NCBI GenBank assembly: GCA_022821725.1
Contig: JAJEDB010000124.1
Span: forward strand, 1 to 64,000
Length of the DNA stretch: 64,000 nt
Direction: 5' to 3'
Origin: Candidatus Poribacteria bacterium
GTDB lineage: Bacteria > Poribacteria > WGA-4E > WGA-3G
A model generated the notes under the pieces. That model was not told the origin of the DNA. It made no database searches and saw nothing but the letters and a program-made list of their open reading frames with translations. Position numbers and translations under genes: made by a program. Position 1 is the first letter of the stretch, and the number at the start of each line of letters is the position of its first letter. Shown here piece after piece: positions 10,975-19,828 of the stretch.

Positions 10975-11140
10975 GAAAGATTCTCCTTAGATTTATAGCC
11001 GGAGCATCGAATATTCCATTTTTCGAGTTAAGGACGCTCGCGGTCGTCACAAAGTGGATCGGTCACGTTCTTTTCGTTCCCATTATTTTACATCAATATA
11101 TCACAACTGTCAACCCCAAACAGACTGAAACACAGACGCT

Positions 11141-11509
11141 TTACGCGCGAATCGCAGCGAGGGTCAGACATCCCCACCCCACGATAAATGCCAACCCACC
11201 GATGGGTGTAATTGCGCCGAGCCATCGAATACCCGTGAGGCTCAGCACATAAAGGCTTCCCGAAAAAATCAGGATACCTGCCAAAAAACACCATCCCGAT
11301 GCAGTCGTGAGTTGGTTCTGCCACTGTGATACCGCCCACGCTGCAGCGATTAACCCAAGGCTGTGATACATCTGATAGCGAACTGCGACTTCAAACGTCT
11401 CAAGCATCTCTGGTGAAAGTTTTGATCGCAATGCATGTGCCCCAAACGCTCCAAAAACGACACCCAATAGACTCAGACCTGAACCCAATGCGAAGAAAAG
11501 ATTTTGCAT
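11141..11509 (-). CDS. DUF423 family small membrane protein
   Basis: MQNLFFALGSGLSLLGVVFGAFGAHALRSKLSPEMLETFEVAVRYQMYHSLGL is typical of DUF423. Confidence 0.9.
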   Translation of the reverse strand: MQNLFFALGSGLSLLGVVFGAFGAHALRSKLSPEMLETFEVAVRYQMYHSLGLIAAAWAVSQWQNQLTTASGWCFLAGILIFSGSLYVLSLTGIRWLGAITPIGGLAFIVGWGCLTLAAIRA

Positions 11510-11781
11510 ATTTTTAATTTACCTTGCGGGTAAGGCACGGAAGTTTGAACTTTGAAGTCCATTTCTCCAGAGCCGAGATTTGTGATAATTGAATGCCTCT
11601 GGCCGCATAAATCGGGGTTACAAACCCCTCCCACAACAGAGATTTTGACAATTGAATTAAGTATACCTTAAATCCGACACGTTATGTCAGGCGTTTTTGC
11701 TGGGGTATTTTTTCAGATCTAAGGAACGCACGTTATAGTCTTAACGCCCATTGCTCCTCCGCAAGGAAAATTAAAAATTTC

Positions 11782-11810
11782 TTGACATTTTTGCCATATT
11801 GTGTTAGGAT
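11782..11810 (+). promoter_or_regulatory. Sigma70-like promoter for the EF-G paralogue
   Basis: TTGACA (11782-11787), 17-nt spacer, TAGGAT (11805-11810); overlaps the ORF-track start, supporting the downstream ATG at 11879. Confidence 0.6.
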
Positions 11811-11878
11811 TTAGTTTTAAACGGCGTAGCTCGCTCTATTCCGTGTGGCTAATAGTAAAAGGAGAAACTTTTGGACGT

Positions 11879-13951
11879 ATGAAACAATACAGAACAGACC
11901 AGATCCGAAACATTGCAATTATCGCGCATTCAGGAGCCGGCAAAACATCACTCGTTGAAGCGATGCTTTACAACGGGGGTGCCATCGAGCGAATGGGGGC
12001 TGTCGATAGTGGAAATTCTGTAGCCGACTATGCCGCTGACGAGATTGAACGCAAAACGACTCTCAACTGTTCAGTCTGTATCGCAGAATGGGAAGGACAT
12101 AAACTAAATCTGATTGATACCCCGGGGGCAGAAGATTTTTATGGCGACCTGCACAGTGTCCTCCGAGTCGTCGACGCTGTTGTCGTCGTCGTGGATGCAA
12201 CAACCGGTGTCGAGGGTGGAACCGAAAAGGTGTGGGAGGTCGCGGACAAATACGAATTGCCACGCCTCATCTTTATCAATAAAATGGATAAAGAGAACGC
12301 CAGTTTTGAAGATGCACTCGCAAGTGTTGAAGAAATTTTAGAGACTCGGGCGGTCTCTATTCAACTCCCAATCGGTAAAGAGGACCAGTTTGCCGGTGTC
12401 GTCGACGTCATACAGATGGCGGCTTATTTGCAACCCGATGGAAGCAAGCGCGCTGCAAAAGCCGAAATACCCGCAGACTTGGAGACAGAGGTTGAAGAAA
12501 CCCGCGAAGCACTCGTCGAAGTCGCTGCAGAAAGCGACGATGAACTCATCGAGAAGTTTTTTGAAGGTGAACTATCGGACGAAGAGATTCAGAACGGTTT
12601 GCAACTTGGGATTTTCGAGAATCAGTTTACCCCCGTGCTTTGCGGTGCTGCCTTGAACAATATCGGCGTGCAACAATTGATGGATACACTGTTGACGGGC
12701 TGTCCATCTCCGGTCGACGTAGGTGCAGTTACATCTGCAGAGAATGAAGAGGACAGTCGCGAACCCTCATCGGATGCACCGATGTCCGCGCTTGTTTTCA
12801 AAACGATTGCCGACCCGTTTGCCGGACAATTGAGCTTCTTCCGGGTCTACTCCGGCACATTAGAAGGGGATACTCAGGTCAGTAATGCGACGCGAGGACA
12901 AATTGAACGCCTCGGAAAAACAGCGTTCATGAACGGTAACGAGGCAATCAACACACCACAGGTAGAAGCAGGCGACATTGGCGCACTCACGAAACTCTCC
13001 GCGACCCAGACCGGGGACACGCTCTGCGACAGAGATGCCTCCATCCAGCTTTCAGGTGTTGATTTCCCAAACTCCGTTATCTCCTACGCCATCCACCCGA
13101 CGCGCGAAGGCGACGATGAAAAGTTGATAACCTCACTCACCCGGATGTCCGAAGAAGATCCGACGTTTAGGATTGAGCGGAACGAAGTTACGAAACAACT
13201 TCTCATTTCTGGGCTCGGAGACCTGCACATTAACATTAACCGGGAACGCATGGCAGATAAATTCGGCGTCGAAACGGAACTCTCACCGCCAAAAGTGCCG
13301 TATCGGGAAACAGTTCGTAGGCGAGTCCAAGGCATCCAAGGTAGACATAAACGTCAATCCGGTGGAAGAGGACAGTTCGGCGACGTCACGATTAATCTTG
13401 CCCCTTTGCAACGCGGTGATGGTTTTGAGTTTGTTAACAACATCGTCGGCGGTGCAATCCCACGCAACTATATTCCGGCTGTCGAAAAAGGCATCCGCGA
13501 GAGGATGGACAGAGGCTTAATCGCGGGTTTCCCAATCGTCGATATCCAAATTGACCTCTATGATGGCAAGTTTCACCCTGTCGATTCTTCGGATATGGCG
13601 TTCCAGATCGCTGGTTCTATCGCCTTTTCTGCTGCCGCCGAAGAAGCCGATCCGTGTTTGCTTGAACCGGTCATGAGCGTCGAGATTACGGTGCCTGAAC
13701 AGTTTATGGGCAGCATTATCGGCGACTTGAACGGACGGCGTGGACAGGTAATGGGTGTTGAACAGCTGGGAAGGAAGCAGGTCATTCAAGCAAACGTCCC
13801 GCTTTCGGAGATGCTCCGGTATTCGATCGATCTCAAGTCGATGACGAGTGCGCGTGGCACCTTCATCATGGAGTTCTCACATTACGAGATCACACCCGAT
13901 GATGTCGCGCAGAAGGTCATCGCTGCGTCGAAAACCGAAGAGGAAGAATAG
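11879..13951 (+). CDS. Elongation factor G-like GTPase (EF-G paralogue)
   Basis: MKQYRTDQIRNIAIIAHSGAGKTSL, DTPGAEDF, NKMD, EF-G domains II-V; divergent P-loop (AHSGAGKTS) typical of EF-G-like paralogues. ATG 11879 preferred over 11801. Confidence 0.9.
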   Translation: MKQYRTDQIRNIAIIAHSGAGKTSLVEAMLYNGGAIERMGAVDSGNSVADYAADEIERKTTLNCSVCIAEWEGHKLNLIDTPGAEDFYGDLHSVLRVVDAVVVVVDATTGVEGGTEKVWEVADKYELPRLIFINKMDKENASFEDALASVEEILETRAVSIQLPIGKEDQFAGVVDVIQMAAYLQPDGSKRAAKAEIPADLETEVEETREALVEVAAESDDELIEKFFEGELSDEEIQNGLQLGIFENQFTPVLCGAALNNIGVQQLMDTLLTGCPSPVDVGAVTSAENEEDSREPSSDAPMSALVFKTIADPFAGQLSFFRVYSGTLEGDTQVSNATRGQIERLGKTAFMNGNEAINTPQVEAGDIGALTKLSATQTGDTLCDRDASIQLSGVDFPNSVISYAIHPTREGDDEKLITSLTRMSEEDPTFRIERNEVTKQLLISGLGDLHININRERMADKFGVETELSPPKVPYRETVRRRVQGIQGRHKRQSGGRGQFGDVTINLAPLQRGDGFEFVNNIVGGAIPRNYIPAVEKGIRERMDRGLIAGFPIVDIQIDLYDGKFHPVDSSDMAFQIAGSIAFSAAAEEADPCLLEPVMSVEITVPEQFMGSIIGDLNGRRGQVMGVEQLGRKQVIQANVPLSEMLRYSIDLKSMTSARGTFIMEFSHYEITPDDVAQKVIAASKTEEEE

Positions 13952-14007
13952 ACGACCGGAAATCGCATCGTCGGTTTCCTCTGCCTTCCAGAGCGTAGAT
14001 ATACAGA

Positions 14008-14091
14008 ACTTACGCAAAATGACCAAATTTCACCTATTTTTACGGGATTCGGTGCGGTTAGAAACCGCACCTACCGGGGGAGTGCGTAAGT
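14008..14091. repeat. MITE-like element with 9-bp perfect terminal inverted repeats and an internal hairpin
   Basis: ACTTACGCA ... TGCGTAAGT ends; internal GGTGCGGTTAGAAACCGCACC. Confidence 0.7.
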
Positions 14092-14110
14092 CCTAATATA
14101 GACAAAAGAT

Positions 14111-14150
14111 AAACCCGCTGCTGATTTGTATCAACAGCGGGTTTCTGTTT
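14111..14150. terminator. Rho-independent terminator-like hairpin
   Basis: AAACCCGCTGCTGATTTGTATCAACAGCGGGTTTCTGTTT. Confidence 0.7.
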
Positions 14151-14297
14151 GACAGGACCTACGCATGGATGCGATAAATCGCATCACTACAAACAGAAGG
14201 AACGTTGAAGGATGCCCACTTCTCGAAAGCAGCCTGGTTCGTAGTGGCGCAATTCATTGCGCCTCGCGTAAGTCTTGTTTAAATTCAATGTTCGCGA

Positions 14298-15716
14298 TTA
14301 GCCATCCAAATGGAAGATCGCCATCTTCAATTCGGTCATCTCTTCTATGGCGTATTTCGGACCCTCTTTGCCCATACCGCTCTCTTTGACCCCGCCATAC
14401 GGCATTAGATCCGCACGCCACTGCGTGCCCCAGTTCACCATCAGGTTGCCAGATTCGACTTCGCGGACAAACTTCATTGCCCAATCGACGTTCTGTGTGA
14501 AAATCGCGGCACTCAATCCGTAGTTGGTATCATTGGCAAGGGCGATCGCTTCGTCGATGTCGTTGACGCGCGTTACACCGACTGCCGGTCCAAAGACCTC
14601 ATCACAGGAGATCTTCATCTCCGGTTTGACGTTGGCAAGGATGGCAGGCGTAACAAATTGATCCTGCTTATCGCCACCCGTGAGGAGTTCCGCCCCATCT
14701 GTGACTGCCTCCCGAATCCATTCGGCAACACGCGTGGCATCGCCTTCTCGAATCATCGGTCCCATCCGTGTCCCTTCTACGAGGGGGTCGCCAGTGCTGA
14801 TTTGAGCGACTTCCGCTTGGAACGCATCTAAGAAATCCCCATAGATTTTTTCATGCGCGATGACGCGCTGCGTTGAGATGCAGACCTGTCCGGCATTCGA
14901 ATAACCGGATGCCGCCGCTGCTTTCGCGACTTTCTCGGGATCGGCGTCGGGCATGACGATGAGCGGTGAATTCGATCCGAGTTCCATCGTGACACGCTTT
15001 AACCCTGCGACCTTACAGATATGCTCGCCGACATCACGGCTACCCGTAAAGGTGATCTTTCGGACGCGCTGATCCGCACAGAGTGTATCCCCGATTTCGC
15101 CACCGGGACCCGTGACACACTGAATCGCCTCAGGCGGTGTCCCTGCTTCTAAAAAGAGTTCCACCAGTTTCAGGGCGGAGAGCGGCGTGTCCGTGGCGGG
15201 TTTGATGATAATAGCGTTTCCACCAGCGATCGCGGGACCCGCTTTGTGGCAAACAAGGTGCAGTGGGAAGTTGAAAGGACTAATACCGGCAACGATACCA
15301 CACGGCATGCGGACTGTGAAGCCGAGTTTGTCTTTGACACCCGGCGCGCCTTCAAGAGGGATCGTTTCACCGGTTAACCGTTTCGCCTCCTCGGCAGACA
15401 GGGCGATAATCTCGGAGGCGCGGGTTGCTTCAATTGTCGCCTCGGCGAGGATTTTTCCCTCTTCGCGAGTGATAACCTCGGCGAGTTCGCCTGCCCGTTC
15501 CACCATCAAGTCCGCAACTTTACGCAGGATCTCGTAGCGTTCATAGCCGGTCATCCCTGCCATGATCTTCGCGCCACGCGCTGCGGTTTGAATAGCGGTT
15601 TCAACGTCGGCTGCGTCCCCTCTCGGAACGGTGTCAACAACTGAACCGTCGAAGGGACTCAGTACGTCAATTTTATCGGATTTATCAATCCATTCTCCAC
15701 CTACGTGCATTTGCAT
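14298..15716 (-). CDS. Aldehyde dehydrogenase family protein
   Basis: GIVAGISPFNFPLHLVCHKAGPAIAGGNAIIIKPA, TFTGSRDVGEHI, VTMELGSNSPLIV, YSNAGQVCISTQRV; catalytic E and C present. Confidence 0.95.
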   Translation of the reverse strand: MQMHVGGEWIDKSDKIDVLSPFDGSVVDTVPRGDAADVETAIQTAARGAKIMAGMTGYERYEILRKVADLMVERAGELAEVITREEGKILAEATIEATRASEIIALSAEEAKRLTGETIPLEGAPGVKDKLGFTVRMPCGIVAGISPFNFPLHLVCHKAGPAIAGGNAIIIKPATDTPLSALKLVELFLEAGTPPEAIQCVTGPGGEIGDTLCADQRVRKITFTGSRDVGEHICKVAGLKRVTMELGSNSPLIVMPDADPEKVAKAAAASGYSNAGQVCISTQRVIAHEKIYGDFLDAFQAEVAQISTGDPLVEGTRMGPMIREGDATRVAEWIREAVTDGAELLTGGDKQDQFVTPAILANVKPEMKISCDEVFGPAVGVTRVNDIDEAIALANDTNYGLSAAIFTQNVDWAMKFVREVESGNLMVNWGTQWRADLMPYGGVKESGMGKEGPKYAIEEMTELKMAIFHLDG

Positions 15717-15850
15717 AATGCATTTTCTCCTTTTTAATTATACCTTGCGGTTAAACGATGTGCGTCTGGACTTTGACATGCGTTTCTTAAATCCGCACTC
15801 CATTTCATTTCGTGCTAACGTTTTTGAATCTCAATGCATTTTGCTGCTCC

Positions 15851-16855
15851 TCAGACTCGGCAATTATCAAGGGCGTTCTCATCCAACTCAACGCCCAATC
15901 CGGGTTTATCTGGAACAGTTGCGTACCCCTCCACAAGCGGAATCGTTGACGGCGTAACCAGATCAAAAGCCCGCAAAGCATTCAGCGTAATCGCAGGCAT
16001 GGTTGCATTCGGCATCACTGCTGCAAGGTGCATAACGTAACAGGTCGTAATGCCGAGTCCGACAATTTGTATCCATACAGGGAGATGCGCGGCATTTGAA
16101 ATAACCGCCTCCTGTATAGCATTGGCAGCGCGTGAGTCAGGGTAAGCGATAATAAATGAATCGTTCATATTTGCCCGTATTGCTTCGATTGGATCGGGGG
16201 TGCCGAAGTGAATAGTTATCGGCATATCGGTGTGTCGTTTGATCTCTGTGTACCCGGCAATATCGGCTTGTGGAATCGGGGTTTCAAATGACTCTATATT
16301 GTAATCTTGCAGTTGACGCACAACTTCGAGGGTCCGCTCCGGGGTTTCAAACGAGTCATTTGCATCGACGCGGAGTCTATAATCGTCCGGCACAACTGCC
16401 GTGATTGCTTCTACCTGCTCAAGTACTTCAAACCACGGGCGGGCTTTGATTTTGTGGAGCCGGTAGCCGAGCGAATACGCGTGCCGTGCTTCTGCTGCCC
16501 ATTCCTCTGGCGTCATATCAATCGACCAGTAGCCGAATTGCGTTTTGTTGTGCACCTTCTCACCTAAAAGTTGATGCACCGGCACGCCAAGCGCCTTCCC
16601 GATAATGTCGTAAAAAGCCTGTTGGAGAGGGGTCGGTGCCCAACCATTTATAAACTCAAATGGATTTCTACCGACATAGCGCTGAACGACTTCATCCGCC
16701 TGAAGTGCTCCATCGCCAATTCCGACGAGCCCTACATCGGTGTGTACCTTGTAGACGTAATCAATCTGGTAAAGATTACGACGCGTCATGAGTTCATAAA
16801 TGCCTTCATGATATGGCACTCTTACTTTGATAACGTCAATCTGAGTGATCTTCAT
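15851..16855 (-). CDS. Mandelate racemase/muconate lactonizing enzyme (enolase superfamily) protein
   Basis: MKITQIDVIKVRVPYHEG...LHKIKARPWFEVLEQVEAI..LRVDANDSF...; MR_MLE architecture. Confidence 0.88.
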   Translation of the reverse strand: MKITQIDVIKVRVPYHEGIYELMTRRNLYQIDYVYKVHTDVGLVGIGDGALQADEVVQRYVGRNPFEFINGWAPTPLQQAFYDIIGKALGVPVHQLLGEKVHNKTQFGYWSIDMTPEEWAAEARHAYSLGYRLHKIKARPWFEVLEQVEAITAVVPDDYRLRVDANDSFETPERTLEVVRQLQDYNIESFETPIPQADIAGYTEIKRHTDMPITIHFGTPDPIEAIRANMNDSFIIAYPDSRAANAIQEAVISNAAHLPVWIQIVGLGITTCYVMHLAAVMPNATMPAITLNALRAFDLVTPSTIPLVEGYATVPDKPGLGVELDENALDNCRV

Positions 16856-16881
16856 ATTTTTACTTAAAGGAAAAATTAAAA

Positions 16882-17334
16882 TTATTCATCACGCCGGATC
16901 CAACTCACGACATCCTCCGCTTCACCTGTCCCGCCTTCAACGCCATCACTACCGAAAGAGACGAGATCGTATCCGTATCGGTCATGGTTACCGGGGCGAA
17001 CATAGACATAGGGATTCCCCCACGGATCTTCGGTGATTGGGATTTGAATATAGGGTTCTACCCAGTTTATAGGGATTGGGGGTGCTTCAGGTATCTCCCA
17101 AAGTGCCTTTAAGCCCTGCTCAGTCGAGGGATAATCGCCATTATCTTTGGCGTATCTATCAAGAGCGATACCCAATGTTTCAATGTCCTCCGCGGCTTGT
17201 GCCTGTAAAGCCCGTCCCGCTTGTCCGAGTAACCGAGGTGCCAAAACGACAGCCGCAATAATTCCCAGAACGATGACGACAACTAAGATCTGTATGGATG
17301 TTAATCCTGCTTGTTTAGAATCGATTGATTTCAC
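16882..17334 (-). CDS. gspG: Type II secretion GspG-like major pseudopilin
   Basis: Class III-like signal (QAGLTSIQILVVVIVLGIIAAVVLAPRLLG), DIETLGIALDRYAKDNGDYPSTEQGLKALWE, DPWGNPYVY. Confidence 0.85.
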   Translation of the reverse strand: MKSIDSKQAGLTSIQILVVVIVLGIIAAVVLAPRLLGQAGRALQAQAAEDIETLGIALDRYAKDNGDYPSTEQGLKALWEIPEAPPIPINWVEPYIQIPITEDPWGNPYVYVRPGNHDRYGYDLVSFGSDGVEGGTGEAEDVVSWIRRDE

Positions 17335-17522
17335 GCATTTTCCTCCGCTGACCTAACATAGCAAATTGGCCATCGGCTTCCTGTCTCTATCAGTGGATGC
17401 CTTTTCGGTTTTCCGAAACACTCGAATGAAAAAACTTCTTAACTGACATCCCAATGCCGACTGCTGACAGCCATTTTTTAAGTGTATCACATCTCCCGAA
17501 TTCTGTCAATTTTAAAAAACCC

Positions 17523-17552
17523 TTGACAGTCGTTGCAAAAATCGGTTAGAAT
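17523..17552 (+). promoter_or_regulatory. Sigma70-like promoter of the Rpn-type gene
   Basis: TTGACA-18 nt-TAGAAT ending 6 nt before ATG 17559. Confidence 0.55.
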
Positions 17553-17558
17553 GTAATC

Positions 17559-18515
17559 ATGGTTCAGATTCGTCAGTCGCCCGATCCAGATGTTGCGTCT
17601 CTTCCGCGGGACCGCTACGATATTGTGACCAAAGATGCGCTGCATCAGTTTCCTGAAGATATTTTGCGGACGGTCTTGGGCCACAGCAATTTTCAGTTCC
17701 TCGGATTTGAGGAAAGCGAGTTGACGCGTGTGGAAGTTCGGAGAACCGATAGCCTGATCAAGGTCCATCTGGGTGATGTCCTCGTTTTAGTGCACATTGA
17801 GTTTCAGGTCAGCGACAGTGCCCCTATAGACATGGTGCGCCGGAATGTCGGGTATCTCGGTAGATGTTATGAAAAATACGGTTTGCCGATCCTTTCCCAT
17901 GTCATCTATCTCCGTCCGAATGCGGGTCGGAGGGATCCAGGGGGTTACTGGCAAGAAATTCCGAACCACCGGTTCATCGTTGAATACAAAGTGATCCGTC
18001 TCAGTGAACTTCAGGGGCAATCTGTGCTGGAGTCGGAAAACACAGGGTTGCTGCCGTTTGCTCCGTTGATGCAACCCCCATCTGGCACGTCACCGCTCCA
18101 CTGGGCGATTGCGTGTAACCAACGCACAAAGAACCTCTCCTTACCCACGGAGATTCGCAGCAATCTGCTCGTATCGCAGTGGGTGCTGAGCGGTCTGATT
18201 CACCCCCATCCCGCGATTGGGAGTTTTTTATCGGAGGTAGTTATGCAAGAATCTTCAGTCTACCAGCATCTCGTAGAAACCGCAGCAGAAGAACGATACC
18301 AACAAGGCATAGAGCAAGGCATAGAGCAAGGGGCGCGTCAGATGAGTATTGAAAGCACTTTGACCCTCCTCACGCGACGCTTCCCTGAAGCCGATGTCAA
18401 TGCCTTGAAACCGACTCTTGAAGCCATTGAGGATCTCAACCGTCTCAAGCAGTTGAATATTGAGGCTTTCTTAGCAGAGAACTTTCAGACCTTCCAAGAC
18501 CACTTATACGCTTGA
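17559..18515 (+). CDS. Rpn/YhgA-like PD-(D/E)XK nuclease-family protein
   Basis: DSLIKVHLGDVLVLVHIEFQVSDSAPIDMVRRNVGYLGRCYEKYGLPILSHVIYL (nuclease core) and C-terminal EQGIEQGARQMSIESTLTLLTRRFPEADV. Confidence 0.8.
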   Translation: MVQIRQSPDPDVASLPRDRYDIVTKDALHQFPEDILRTVLGHSNFQFLGFEESELTRVEVRRTDSLIKVHLGDVLVLVHIEFQVSDSAPIDMVRRNVGYLGRCYEKYGLPILSHVIYLRPNAGRRDPGGYWQEIPNHRFIVEYKVIRLSELQGQSVLESENTGLLPFAPLMQPPSGTSPLHWAIACNQRTKNLSLPTEIRSNLLVSQWVLSGLIHPHPAIGSFLSEVVMQESSVYQHLVETAAEERYQQGIEQGIEQGARQMSIESTLTLLTRRFPEADVNALKPTLEAIEDLNRLKQLNIEAFLAENFQTFQDHLYA

Positions 18516-18541
18516 TCCGTAGCGGATCCCGTTAAAAAAAG

Positions 18542-18588
18542 AAACGCAGGTGCGATATAGAAACCGCATCTGCGTTTGTTTTTTTTCA
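18542..18588 (+). terminator. Rho-independent terminator
   Basis: AAACGCAGGTGCG...CCGCATCTGCGTTT followed by GTTTTTTTT. Confidence 0.8.
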
Positions 18589-18720
18589 CTGCTAAGGCGG
18601 GAAGAGTGGAGTGCTACTTCAAAATGACCATTTTGCCCATGGATGACAGGGTGTCGATTTCGAGATAGTTTCCAAGTGCCTGCCTTGCTGATTTGACGGG
18701 ATCTGTAGGGTATCTCGCGT

Positions 18721-19545
18721 TTATCTCTGCTTCAAGGCGCCCCACGTCATGGCAACTTTACCACCGGGATCCACAGCAGCGATACTGATAATGTTCCCGA
18801 GGCCTTGCGTATAGATCATCTGCACGTGTGCGTTGGTCAAATCATTTTTAAAGAAACCCACATTATCGACACTTCCTCTTGCATTTTCACCGATGGAGAT
18901 AAGACTTCCAGTGCCAGCGAAAGATTGATGTCCACTCACGGATTGATTGACAATACAAACACCGTTCAAATAGAGTTTCATCATAGTGCTATTGACGACA
19001 AAACCGATGTGCTCCCACCGGTCATTGTTTATGGGATCCTCTGTGCTTTCGGCAGAATGAGAGGCACTGTTTTTATTGTAGGCATACGTTCCAAATAGGG
19101 ATCCATCTGCGAGAACACCTATGGTTACACTGCCTTCAGACCCGATATAGATATTATTCCTTATATTGGCAATTGGACCCCTATAGGTGTGTATCTCCAT
19201 CAGAAAATCATTGGATTGCCGAGGGATTTTCACCCACGCAACGATAGAAAACGCCCTTGAGACAGAGAGGTACCTATTGTCGTTCCACGCCTGAAAATCA
19301 GCGGGATTGCTCTTGAGGAAAAGGCAGTTGCGCCCCGAAACCGTGCTTAATTGCGCACCATTGAACAGATCCCCACGCAATCCATTGCCACTATGATCAA
19401 AAACGTTCCCCGAATTTGTGAGGGAACTGAAGTAATAGACAGCCACACCGTTCTGTAGATCGCTCCCAAGCGCACGGGCTGATGCCTTAGGTGTCAACAC
19501 TGCGATGAATATGGTAAGAGTGCATAGATAGACGAATGTTCTCAT
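18721..19545 (-). CDS. Secreted LamG-domain protein with C-terminal TWG tail
   Basis: MRTFVYLCTLTIFIAVLTPKASA signal; GVAVYYFSSLTNSGNVFDHSGNGLRGDLFNGAQLS; tail DPGGKVAMTWGALKQR. Confidence 0.8.
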   Translation of the reverse strand: MRTFVYLCTLTIFIAVLTPKASARALGSDLQNGVAVYYFSSLTNSGNVFDHSGNGLRGDLFNGAQLSTVSGRNCLFLKSNPADFQAWNDNRYLSVSRAFSIVAWVKIPRQSNDFLMEIHTYRGPIANIRNNIYIGSEGSVTIGVLADGSLFGTYAYNKNSASHSAESTEDPINNDRWEHIGFVVNSTMMKLYLNGVCIVNQSVSGHQSFAGTGSLISIGENARGSVDNVGFFKNDLTNAHVQMIYTQGLGNIISIAAVDPGGKVAMTWGALKQR

Positions 19546-19664
19546 AATACGCTCCTTTTTCAAAGTGGGGGTGCCCTTTCACAATGCTATCGGTAAGAGG
19601 CGCGGTTTTTACACCGCGCCTTCATTCATTTCTGATGCCCCTTTGAATGAAGTTTCAGAAAATA

Positions 19665-19786
19665 ATTCGGTAATGCTATGTTCTCCCAGGCCCGGTAGGT
19701 GCGGAATGTAATACAAGGAATGGATTTGGTCTATTCCCAGACCAAATCCCCTAACCGCACCGGACTTCGCCAATAAATTACCGAAT
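19665..19786. repeat. Nested inverted-repeat (MITE-like) element
   Basis: ATTCGGTAAT...ATTACCGAAT ends; internal GGTGCGG/CCGCACC and GGATTTGGTCT/AGACCAAATCC; includes CCCGGTAGGTGCGG, the reverse complement of CCGCACCTACCGGG in the 14008 element. Confidence 0.65.
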
Positions 19787-19828
19787 TAATAAATTAATCT
19801 TCATATAAAGGCGGTTAGGGGGTTGTGC

